From NCBI GenBank assembly GCA_963789535.1, contig CAWBKU010000004.1:124001-188000 (forward strand): 64,000 nucleotides of DNA, in the 5' to 3' direction. Made by a program: the position numbers and the translations under genes. Positions 43,643 through 50,596 of the stretch are shown here, one piece after another. Below the pieces are notes generated by a model, which searched no databases, was not told where the DNA came from, and was given only the letters and a program-made list of their open reading frames with translations. This DNA is from CAVXHQ01 sp963789535. Lineage in GTDB: Bacteria; Pseudomonadota; Alphaproteobacteria; Rhodobacterales; Rhodobacteraceae. Position 1 is the stretch's first letter. Every line of letters starts with the position of its first letter.

Positions 43643-43899
43643 GGGCGGCCCGGGACATTTCGCCGCAGCGGCCGCGACGGACCCGCCCCGCAGCACCGCC
43701 GGCCGCCCGGACATCGGCGGGCGGCGGACGATTCCACCGCCTGCGCGGCACTGTTGCCATCCTCGACCGAAAACACCCCCCTGCCTGCGCCGCGTTCGGC
43801 AGAAACGCTTGAAATCAGGGGCGGGCCTGCCAATATATCTCTAGAACCGGAGGCCTGGAGTGCGCCTGCCGGTCGTGACGACAATTTCTGGAGGTCTCG

Positions 43900-44677
43900 A
43901 TGGCTGAAATCAACACGATCCGACCGCAGGCCGGCACACGCTCGGCCGCGATCGACCAGGGGCTTCGCGCCCACATGAACAAGGTCTACGGCACGATGTC
44001 CGTGGGCATGGTAATCACCGCACTGGCCGCCTGGTCGATTGCGGGCCTGTCGACGACGGCCGATCCGGCGCTGGCCGTGGCCGAAATGAACAACGGCACG
44101 CTGCTCACGCAGTTCGGCGTGACGCTCTTCGAACTCGCCGCTGCGCTGGGTGGTGATGTTCCTGCCGCTGGTCATGGTGTTCGCCATGGGCGGCCTGATG
44201 AACCGCATCACCGCGGCGGGCGCGCAAATCTTCTTCTATGCCTTCGCGCTGGCGATGGGCGTGTCGATCTCGTCCATCTTCCTCGTCTTCACCGGCTTTT
44301 CCATCGTGCAGGTGTTCCTCGTGACGGCCGTGTCCTTCGCCGGCCTGTCACTCTGGGGCTATACGACGCAAAAGGACATCTCGGGCTGGGGATCGTTCCT
44401 CATCATGGGGGTGATCGGCCTGCTCGTCGCGATGGTGGTCAACATCTGGCTGCAAAGCCCGGGCATCATGTATGCCGTGTCGATCCTCGGCGTGCTGATC
44501 TTTGCGGGTCTGACCGCCTATGATACGCAGAAGATCAAGACGACCTATATCCAGCATGCCTCTAGCATGGACAGCGAGTGGCTGGGCAAGGCGGCGATCA
44601 TGGGCGCCCTGAACCTCTACCTCGACTTCATCAACATGTTCATGTTCCTGCTTCAGTTGCTGGGCAACCGCAACTGA
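43900..44677 (+). CDS. Bax inhibitor-1/YccA family protein, frameshifted at ~44131
   Basis: Inner-membrane protein with seven predicted helices of the Bax inhibitor-1/TMBIM family, whose bacterial members (YccA, YetJ) modulate FtsH or leak Ca2+. N-terminal 'GLRAHMNKVYGTMSVGMVITALAAWSIAGL' and C-terminal 'GVLIFAGLTAYDTQKIKTTY' plus 'NLYLDFINMFMFLLQLLG' are diagnostic. The frame is broken by an apparent extra G at 44131: reading TTC-AAC-TCG instead of TTC-GAA-CTC restores 'LFNSPLRWVVMFLPLVMVF' and gives 258 residues, a normal length. GGAGG precedes the ATG. Followed by a good terminator. Confidence 0.9.
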
Positions 44678-44703
44678 TCCGACAAGGTCCGGACGACGGA
44701 AAA

Positions 44704-44734
44704 GGGCCGGTAGCAACGCCGGCCCTCTTTCGTT
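44704..44734 (+). terminator. Intrinsic terminator after the Bax inhibitor-1 gene
   Basis: GGGCCGG (44704-44710) and CCGGCCC (44719-44725) form a perfect 7-bp GC stem with an 8-base loop, followed by TCTTTCGTT. It starts 27 bases after the stop codon. Confidence 0.8.
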
Positions 44735-44764
44735 CGGCCTGTGCGCCCTTTGCCGGGTGCGGAC

Positions 44765-44795
44765 CCTCCGGGGGGAGTTGTTATGGCAACGTGAA
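44765..44795 (+). repeat. 31-bp intergenic repeat, copy 3
   Basis: CCTCCGGGGGGAG followed by TTGTTATGGCAACGTGAA. It combines the first half of copy 2 with the second half of copy 1. It ends 14 bases before the ATG of the MAPEG gene, so it would lie in that gene's 5' leader or promoter. Confidence 0.8.
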
Positions 44796-44809
44796 CAGGG
44801 GGAACGCGG

Positions 44810-45199
44810 ATGGACCTGACGATTACGAGTGTGGCGGCGCTGCTGAACGGGGCGCTGTTTCTGGCGTTGACGGTCGCGGTGATCCGGCACCGGCGGCGCG
44901 ACGGCGTCGTGCTGGGCGACGGCGACGACCGGTCGCTGACCAAGAAGATCCGGGGCCAGGGCAATGCGGCCGAGCAGATGCCGATCGCGCTCCTCCTCAT
45001 GGCCCTGATCGAGATGCAGGGGGGCGGCGGTTGGGTGCTGGGCATATTGGCCGCTCTGTTCACCATCGGCCGGGTGATGCACGGCGCCTACTTCGCGTTG
45101 CCGGGTCTCAGCTGGCGGCTGCGGTTCTGGGGGATGATCGACACGCTCACGGCACAGGCGGGGCTGCTGCTGCTGCTCGTCTGGACGCTGGCCACCTGA
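44810..45199 (+). CDS. MAPEG family membrane protein
   Basis: 129 residues with four hydrophobic segments, the size of MAPEG (membrane-associated proteins in eicosanoid and glutathione metabolism) proteins. 'RGQGNAAEQMPIALLLMALIEMQGG' carries the family pattern (R-x-x-x-N-x-x-E), and 'GRVMHGAYFALPGLSWRLRFWGM' follows. Bacterial members may have glutathione transferase or peroxidase activity; the substrate is unknown. Its ATG is 14 bases after a 31-bp repeat; convergent with rpmG. Confidence 0.88.
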   Translation: MDLTITSVAALLNGALFLALTVAVIRHRRRDGVVLGDGDDRSLTKKIRGQGNAAEQMPIALLLMALIEMQGGGGWVLGILAALFTIGRVMHGAYFALPGLSWRLRFWGMIDTLTAQAGLLLLLVWTLAT

Positions 45200-45208
45200 G
45201 CCGGACGG

Positions 45209-45240
45209 AAAAAGGCCGCGCTCCCGTCCGGGGCGCGGCC
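45209..45240 (-). terminator. Terminator of rpmG
   Basis: GGCCGCG (45214-45220) and CGCGGCC (45234-45240) form a perfect 7-bp stem with a 13-base loop. On the minus strand it is followed by TTTTT (45213-45209), an intrinsic terminator about 30 bases after the rpmG stop. The stem may also stop the convergent MAPEG transcript. Confidence 0.75.
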
Positions 45241-45268
45241 TCATGTCCGTCGGCAGAAGGCGCAGACC

Positions 45269-45436
45269 TTACTTGATCTTGCCTTCCTTGTATTCCACGT
45301 GCTTGCGCACGACGGGGTCGTATTTGCGCACGACCATCTTCTCGGTCATCGTGCGGGCGTTCTTCTTGGTCACGTAGAAGTGGCCGGTGCCCGCGCTCGA
45401 GTTCAGGCGGATCTTGATGGTGGTCGGTTTTGCCAT
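45269..45436 (-). CDS. rpmG: 50S ribosomal protein L33
   Basis: 55-residue ribosomal protein of the large subunit. The product starts MAKPTTIKIRLNSSAGTGHF and continues YVTKKNARTMTEKMVVRKYD, ending EYKEGKIK, which is the zinc-free L33 type (no CxxC pairs) usual in Proteobacteria. Length is exactly that of the family. It is monocistronic, with a terminator just downstream and rnpB about 100 bases upstream on the same strand. Confidence 0.97.
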   Translation of the reverse strand: MAKPTTIKIRLNSSAGTGHFYVTKKNARTMTEKMVVRKYDPVVRKHVEYKEGKIK

Positions 45437-45542
45437 GTCGCTTGTCCTTGTCGCGCGCCCGCGCGCCGGGGCGGGGAATGTCAGAGGTGCCTTTTAGCGG
45501 CCCGGCCCCGGGTGTCAACAGGATTGGGTGGCAGGAGGTGTG

Positions 45543-45960
45543 CGCGGACGGCCTGTAAGCCGGATTCTGTCCGGGCGGGCGGACCCGCCGTGGACGACCA
45601 TTCCTCTGAACGACGCGTCGCCGCGCCGCCTCTTGCTGCCAACCCGGGCCTCTCGGGGTCTGGCGTCCCTGCCCTCCCCTCGCGGGAAAGGCACGAGGCC
45701 CCTATTTGGCATTGCTCCCGGTGGGGCTTGCCGTGCCGCCCCCGTTGCCGGGCGCGCGGTGGGCTCTTACCCCACCGTTTCACCTTTTCCCCGTTCCGCC
45801 AGAGGCGGACCTCCTTTGGGTATCGGGGTAGTCTCTTCTCTGTGGCGCTTTCCCTGGGGTTGCCCCCGCCGGGCGTTACCCGGCACCGTGCCATGTGGAG
45901 TCCGGACTTTCCTCCCCGTCGACTTTGCACCGCAAGGTCCGACGAAGCGGCCGTCCAGCC
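45543..45960 (-). ncRNA. rnpB: RNase P RNA, bacterial type A
   Basis: Catalytic RNA of RNase P, which removes 5' leaders from tRNA precursors. On the minus strand the 5' part contains the conserved GAGGAAAGTCCGGACTCCAC block (helix P4 and flanks, near 45896-45915), 'CAGGGAAAGCGCCACAGAGAAGAGACTACCCCG'-like conserved core after it, and the 3' part ends with ACAGAATCCGGCTTACAGGCC, the P4/P2 partner. About 418 bases, normal for alphaproteobacteria. Ends are approximate, set by the terminal P1 pairing region. It follows the amidase gene by 18 bases. Confidence 0.95.
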
Positions 45961-45977
45961 ATCCGCGCGCCCTTCGC

Positions 45978-46664
45978 CTAATCCGGCCCGGCATCCGCGT
46001 CAACGGGGAAGCGGCGGGCGAGATCCTGTGCGGCGGCAAGATCGGCTGGATCGGCGGCGCCGGTGGCCAGGGGCCGGAACCTCTGGCGGAAGGCATCGAG
46101 GCGCGTTTCGGGCGGCACGTCCGACGGATAGCCGATGGCGATGAGGGCGGCGTCGAGATCGTCCGCGCCGGGCAGAGCGGCATCGGGCCAGATACCGAGG
46201 CCCTGTACGGCAAGCCTGCGCCAGTCGAAGCGGCGTCCCGGGTCGGCCTTGCGGCCCGGCGCCATGTCGGAATGGGCGATCACCCCCTTCGGCGGAATGT
46301 CCCAGCGGGCCATGACGTCGGGCAGAAGCGCCTCGAGCCGCGCCATCAGCGGCGCCGAAAACGGGCTCTGGCCATCGTTGTCGAGTTCGATGCCGATGGA
46401 GCGCGCGTTCACGTCGCCCTGCCCGCCCCATGTCCCGGCACCCGCGTGCCAGGCGCGGCGGTCCTCGTCGACCAGATGATGCAGCGCGCCGTCGCGCCCG
46501 ATCAGCCAGTGCGCCGAGACCGCGTGTTCGGGGGCGCAGAGCCGCTCGCAGGCGGCCTCGGCGCTGGTCATGGCGGTGTAGTGCAGGACGATCAGGCGCG
46601 GTGACGCGCCCCGGCGCGCGCCGTGGTTGGGCGAGCGCCAGTGGCGGTCGGGAGCTGCGTCCAA
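45978..46664 (-). CDS. N-acetylmuramoyl-L-alanine amidase (AmpD-like)
   Basis: 228-residue Amidase_2 (PGRP-like) zinc enzyme that cuts the bond between muramic acid and the stem peptide, in AmpD-type cell-wall recycling. Zn ligands: 'LIVLHYTAM' (first His) and 'HSDMAPGRKADPG' (second His and the Asp after Lys); 'RAWHAGAGTWGGQGDVNARSIGIELDN' (split) is conserved. No signal peptide, hence cytoplasmic. TTG start at 46664, four bases after the upstream lipoprotein gene's stop; the frame is open further upstream but overlaps that gene. Confidence 0.88.
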   Translation of the reverse strand: MDAAPDRHWRSPNHGARRGASPRLIVLHYTAMTSAEAACERLCAPEHAVSAHWLIGRDGALHHLVDEDRRAWHAGAGTWGGQGDVNARSIGIELDNDGQSPFSAPLMARLEALLPDVMARWDIPPKGVIAHSDMAPGRKADPGRRFDWRRLAVQGLGIWPDAALPGADDLDAALIAIGYPSDVPPETRLDAFRQRFRPLATGAADPADLAAAQDLARRFPVDADAGPD

Positions 46665-46668
46665 GTGC

Positions 46669-47439
46669 CTAGCTGCGGCCGACGGCAGCGAGGAAGGGGG
46701 CGGGATCCCAGCCGCAGGCAAAGCCGTCGCCATCGGGGTCGATGCCTGCCGGATCGCGTTCCGGACCGCCGCGGCCGAGGAAATCGCGCTGCGCGTCGTC
46801 GGGCGAGCGGTAGAGCGCGCAGTTGCGGGTATAGCGTGACTGTCCCGACAGGATCGAGCGGCTGTAGTATTCCTGCCCGCGCCGGTTCGGGGCCGACAGC
46901 GCGTATTGCACGATATTGGCGCCGACATCGCTCCGCTCTGGCAGCGCCTCGGGGGCGATGACGGTATAGGCGGCGGCCTGTTGCTCACGCCGGGCGGCGT
47001 CGGATTCGATCGTCTCGCGGGTCGCGACGGCGTCGAAATCCTGCTCGTCCGAGATGCCGGTCGAGGCGATGGCCACGGCAGGGGCGGCGTTGCCCGGCGC
47101 CGCCTGCACGCCGGCGGTGCGCAGCGGATCGGGGCCGGTGACGGGACCGGCGCCGATGGTGCCCGCACCCAGCGGTTGCGCCGTCACGGGAGAGGCACCG
47201 ATGCCCGCCGCCGCGAGTTGCGAGGACGGGATGCCGCCCGCCGGCGTGGCGGTCTGGGCGAACGCCCCGGGCGTCCCGGCCAATTGCGCCTCGCGGCGGG
47301 CACGGTCGATCTCGAACTGGCTGAAGCTCGGGGAATAGCCGGCACCCTGGCCGCTGTCGGGCACCTGCTGGCCGCACGCCGCGACGAGAGCGAGACCGAT
47401 GAGGCCCGCGATCCCGCGCATCTTGTGAAATATCATCAT
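46669..47439 (-). CDS. Lipoprotein with Excalibur-like C-terminus
   Basis: About 256 residues. Lipoprotein signal ('GIAGLIGLALVAACGQQ', lipobox VAAC), a long low-complexity middle rich in Ala, Gly, Pro and Thr, and a C-terminal domain with 'NCALYRSPDDAQRDFLGRGGPERDPAGIDPDGDGFACGWDPAPF' (split); the Cys plus DPDGDGFACGWDP pattern matches the Excalibur calcium-binding domain. Probably a surface or periplasmic anchored protein. Function unknown. AAGGA before the paired ATGs at 47439/47436 supports the start. It lies between gatA and the amidase on one strand. Confidence 0.78.
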   Translation of the reverse strand: MMIFHKMRGIAGLIGLALVAACGQQVPDSGQGAGYSPSFSQFEIDRARREAQLAGTPGAFAQTATPAGGIPSSQLAAAGIGASPVTAQPLGAGTIGAGPVTGPDPLRTAGVQAAPGNAAPAVAIASTGISDEQDFDAVATRETIESDAARREQQAAAYTVIAPEALPERSDVGANIVQYALSAPNRRGQEYYSRSILSGQSRYTRNCALYRSPDDAQRDFLGRGGPERDPAGIDPDGDGFACGWDPAPFLAAVGRS

Positions 47440-47471
47440 TTCCGCCGGTCCTTCATGGACTTTTGCCACCC

Positions 47472-48956
47472 CTACCACCACCGCGCCGGTTTTGCCACGA
47501 AGCCCGCCGCACGTTCCAGTGAATAGGCGCAATTGAGCAACTCTGCCTCCTCCCACGGGCGCCCGATCAGTTGCAGGCCGAGGGGGAGGCCCTGCGCGTC
47601 GAGGCCGACGGGCACGGAAATGCCGGGCAGACCGGCGAGGTTGACGGTGACGGTGAACACGTCGTTGAGATACATGCGGATCGGGTCGGCGTCCGCCATC
47701 TCGCCCAGGGCGAAGGCCGCGGACGGCGTGGCGGGCGTCAGGATCGCGTCGATGCCGTCCGCGAACACGGTGTCGAAGTCGCGCTTGATGAGGGCGCGGA
47801 CCTTGCGGGCGCGGTTGTAATAGGCGTCGTAGAAGCCCGCCGAAAGGACATAGGTGCCGACCATCACGCGCCGCTGCACCTCGGCGCCAAAGCCCTCGGC
47901 GCGGGTCTTTTCATACATTTCGGTGATGCCGTCGCCCGGCCCCAGTTTCGCCCGGTGCCCGAACCGGACGCCGTCATAGCGCGCGAGGTTCGAGGACGCC
48001 TCGGCGGGGGCGATGACGTAATAGGCGGGCAGCGCGTATTTCGTGTGCGGCAGGGTGATGTCGACGATCGTCGCGCCCGCGTCGCGCAGCATGTCGGTGC
48101 CCTGCGCCCAGACCGCCTCGATCTCGCCCGGCATGCCGTCCATGCGGTATTCGCGCGGGATGCCGATGGTCTTGCCGCGGATGTCGCCGGTCAGCGCGGC
48201 CTCGAAATCGGGGACGGGGATGTCGGCAGAGGTCGAATCGAGGGGATCGTGGCCCGCCATCGCCTGAAGCATGATCGCCGCATCGCGCACGTCGCGGGTC
48301 ATCGGGCCTGCCTGATCGAGCGAGGAGGCGAAGGCGACGATCCCCCAGCGCGAGACGCGGCCATAGGTCGGCTTCAGCCCGGTGATGCCGGTGAAGGCGG
48401 CGGGCTGACGGATCGAGCCGCCGGTGTCGGTGCCGGTGGCGCCGAGGCAGAGGTTGGCGGCAACCGCCGCCGCCGATCCGCCGGAGGAACCGCCGGGCGT
48501 CAGCGGTCTGTCGTCGGCGCCGCGCCAGGGGTTCACGGCAGGGCCGTAGACGGAGGTTTCGTTGCTGCTGCCCATGGCGAATTCGTCCATGTTCAGCTTG
48601 CCCACCATCACCGCGCCGGCGCGGAACAGCCGGTCGGTGACAGTCGATTCGTATTCGGGGCGGAACCCCTCGAGGATGCGGCTGCCGGCCTGGCTCGGCA
48701 CGCCCTTGGTGCAGAACAAATCCTTGATGCCGAGGGGGATGCCGCAGAGGTCGGGCGACATGCCTGCACGGATGCGGGTGTCCGCCGCCTTGGCCTGCGC
48801 GCGCGCGATGTCCGGCGTGTGGTGGACGAAGGCATTGAGCGGCGCGCCCGCCTCGGCCGCGGCAAGGCAGGCCCCGGTCAGTTCGACCGCGCCGATGTCG
48901 TGGGCGCGCAGCGCGTCGCGGGCGGCGGCGATGGTGAGGTGGGTCAGATCGCTCAT
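47472..48956 (-). CDS. gatA: Glu-tRNA(Gln)/Asp-tRNA(Asn) amidotransferase subunit A
   Basis: Amidase subunit of GatCAB; hydrolyses glutamine and passes ammonia for conversion of Glu-tRNA(Gln) (and Asp-tRNA(Asn)). 494 residues. The Ser-cisSer-Lys triad is in place: Lys78 in 'GIPLGIKDLF', Ser157 in 'PGGSSGGSAAAVAANL' and Ser181 in 'GTDTGGSIRQPAAF'. Start overlaps the gatC stop by four bases (ATGA). gatB is not in this window, so the third subunit is encoded elsewhere, as in many Rhodobacteraceae. Confidence 0.96.
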   Translation of the reverse strand: MSDLTHLTIAAARDALRAHDIGAVELTGACLAAAEAGAPLNAFVHHTPDIARAQAKAADTRIRAGMSPDLCGIPLGIKDLFCTKGVPSQAGSRILEGFRPEYESTVTDRLFRAGAVMVGKLNMDEFAMGSSNETSVYGPAVNPWRGADDRPLTPGGSSGGSAAAVAANLCLGATGTDTGGSIRQPAAFTGITGLKPTYGRVSRWGIVAFASSLDQAGPMTRDVRDAAIMLQAMAGHDPLDSTSADIPVPDFEAALTGDIRGKTIGIPREYRMDGMPGEIEAVWAQGTDMLRDAGATIVDITLPHTKYALPAYYVIAPAEASSNLARYDGVRFGHRAKLGPGDGITEMYEKTRAEGFGAEVQRRVMVGTYVLSAGFYDAYYNRARKVRALIKRDFDTVFADGIDAILTPATPSAAFALGEMADADPIRMYLNDVFTVTVNLAGLPGISVPVGLDAQGLPLGLQLIGRPWEEAELLNCAYSLERAAGFVAKPARWW

Positions 48957-49240
48957 TCCACCACCTTCGGCACCGCAAAGAACCCCTCGCGCGCGTCGGG
49001 CGCATTGGCGAGGACCGCCGCCTGCCGGCCCCCGTCCGTCACCACGTCCGGGCGCCGTTTCAGGCGCATCGGCGTCACCGAGGTCATCGGCTCGATGCCG
49101 TCCACGTCCACCTCCGAGAGTTGCTCGATGAACCCCAGGATGGTGTTGAATTCCGCCGCCAGTGCCGGAAGGGCGTCATCCTCGACCCGGATGCGGGCGA
49201 GTTTGGCCACGCGGCGCGCGGTTTCGGTATCTATCGACAT
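48953..49240 (-). CDS. gatC: Glu-tRNA(Gln)/Asp-tRNA(Asn) amidotransferase subunit C
   Basis: 95-residue GatC that wraps around GatA and bridges it to GatB. 'ETARRVAKLARIRVEDDALPALAAEFNTILGFIEQL' (split) and 'VDGIEPMTSVTPMRLKRRPDVVTDGG' (split), ending 'REGFFAVPKVVE', are the family blocks. Overlaps gatA by four bases and is divergent from the UPF0173 hydrolase gene. Confidence 0.95.
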   Translation of the reverse strand: MSIDTETARRVAKLARIRVEDDALPALAAEFNTILGFIEQLSEVDVDGIEPMTSVTPMRLKRRPDVVTDGGRQAAVLANAPDAREGFFAVPKVVE

Positions 49241-49357
49241 GGGGCCTCCGGGGATGGTGCCCCCGGCGTTTAGCGTGGTGGCATTGACGCCGCAACCGCC
49301 CCGTTGGCAAGGGCGGCGCGATACGCGAGACTGTCGCGACACCCACAGGAGACCCCC

Positions 49358-50044
49358 ATGAAGATCATCTGGCTCGGCCATTCGTCCTTTCGCATCGAGA
49401 TCGGCGATCAGGTGCTGCTCGTCGACCCCTGGCTGGGCAATCCGCTGTTTCCCAAGGACCGGCGCGCCGAGGCGATCGACGGCGCGACCGCGATCCTCGT
49501 GAGCCACGCGCACGGCGACCATGCCGCCGAGACGCCGGGTCTCGCGCGCGACCTCGGCATCCCGGTCGTCTGCGTCCACGAGCTGGGCGACATCTGGGGC
49601 GCCGAGGGTCTGACCACGATGGGCATGGGTCGCGGCGGCACGCATGGTCTCGGCGAGGTGGCCGTGACGATGGTGGCCGCGTCCCATTCCTCCTCGCTCG
49701 ATTTTTCGGCTCCGCTGCGCTATGCGGGCGGCGAGGCCGGGTTCATGATCAAGGGCGAGGGGCAGACGATCTATTTCTCGGGCGATACCGACATCATGGC
49801 CGACATGGGCTGGATGGGCGAATATCACAAACCGAACATCGGCCTTCTGTGCTGCGGCGGCCTCTATACGATGGACATGGCCGCAGCGGCCTGGGCGGCA
49901 AAGCGATATTTCGATTTTGCAACCGTGATCCCCTGCCACTACCGCACGTTCGGCGCGCTCGCGCAGGACGCCGCGCCGTTGGTGGCCGCCCTGCCCGGCG
50001 TGGATGTGCGGGTGCCGGAGGTGATGGAGGCCGTGGAACTCTAG
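49358..50044 (+). CDS. UPF0173 metal-dependent hydrolase (metallo-beta-lactamase fold)
   Basis: 228-residue UPF0173-type hydrolase: 'MKIIWLGHSSFRIE' opens the beta-lactamase fold, 'LVSHAHGDHAAET' is the HxHxDH metal motif, 'AASHSSS' and 'YFSGDTDIMADM' give further ligands, and 'IPCHYRTFGAL' provides the last His. Substrate unknown; cytoplasmic. An in-frame extension 18 codons upstream exists, but the ATG at 49358 matches the family N-terminus and follows an AGGAGA ribosome-binding site. Monocistronic; convergent with soxG. Confidence 0.92.
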   Translation: MKIIWLGHSSFRIEIGDQVLLVDPWLGNPLFPKDRRAEAIDGATAILVSHAHGDHAAETPGLARDLGIPVVCVHELGDIWGAEGLTTMGMGRGGTHGLGEVAVTMVAASHSSSLDFSAPLRYAGGEAGFMIKGEGQTIYFSGDTDIMADMGWMGEYHKPNIGLLCCGGLYTMDMAAAAWAAKRYFDFATVIPCHYRTFGALAQDAAPLVAALPGVDVRVPEVMEAVEL

Positions 50045-50059
50045 CGGCGGGGGCCGGGT

Positions 50060-50596
50060 CTACAGGGCGGCGCGGGCGGCGACGCCGCGGGCGGCCCCGG
50101 TCAGGTCGTGCACCAGCGTTCCGGCCATCGACCGCATGACCGCGACCTCGATGCCGTCGTCCCGGCGCCGGACGCAGGCAGTCATGTGACCGAGTTGCGT
50201 CAGCGCCAGCGCGCCGACGGGGAAGGCCGCGACCCGCAGATCGACGGGAACGAGGCGGGCGAGGACCGCCCCGACCTCCGCCCCGGACAGCAGCACCACC
50301 GCCTGCGCGCCGGTCTGGTCGGTCAGCGCGGCACCGTTCTCCAGCCCCTCGGGCGGCGCCACGCCGATCAGCAGGGCACGGCCCCGTCCGGCCCAGAGGA
50401 TCGCGGCGTCGCCTTTCGCTTCAAAGGTGTTGGGCTTTGGAAAGTAGAGACCGAGGGGGCGCAACGCCGAGACGGTTTCCCTGCCCTTGAGCGGCGCGAT
50501 CAGCGTCTCGGGGCCGCGCGTCACCGCCGTCAGCGTCACCGTGCCGATGGTCATCGGCAGCTCCGGCAGCATCGTGCTCTCGATCAGCCTAGCCAC
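50060..50596 (-). CDS. soxG: Sarcosine oxidase subunit gamma
   Basis: 178-residue gamma subunit of heterotetrameric sarcosine oxidase, related in fold to the aminomethyltransferase domain of the alpha subunit. 'GRGRALLIGVAPPE' and 'RVAAFPVGALALTQLGHMTACVRRRDDGIEVAVMRSMAGTLVHDL' (split) are recognisable. GTG start at 50596 overlaps the soxA stop by eight bases; GGGAGGG lies upstream inside soxA. Last gene of the minus-strand soxBDAG operon. Confidence 0.88.
   Translation of the reverse strand: MARLIESTMLPELPMTIGTVTLTAVTRGPETLIAPLKGRETVSALRPLGLYFPKPNTFEAKGDAAILWAGRGRALLIGVAPPEGLENGAALTDQTGAQAVVLLSGAEVGAVLARLVPVDLRVAAFPVGALALTQLGHMTACVRRRDDGIEVAVMRSMAGTLVHDLTGAARGVAARAAL

Noticed and set aside
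43643..43720. CcsR-like sRNA array downstream of the DUF1127 gene, as in Rhodobacter ccaF1
   Set aside because: The hallmark CCUCCUCCC loops are absent.
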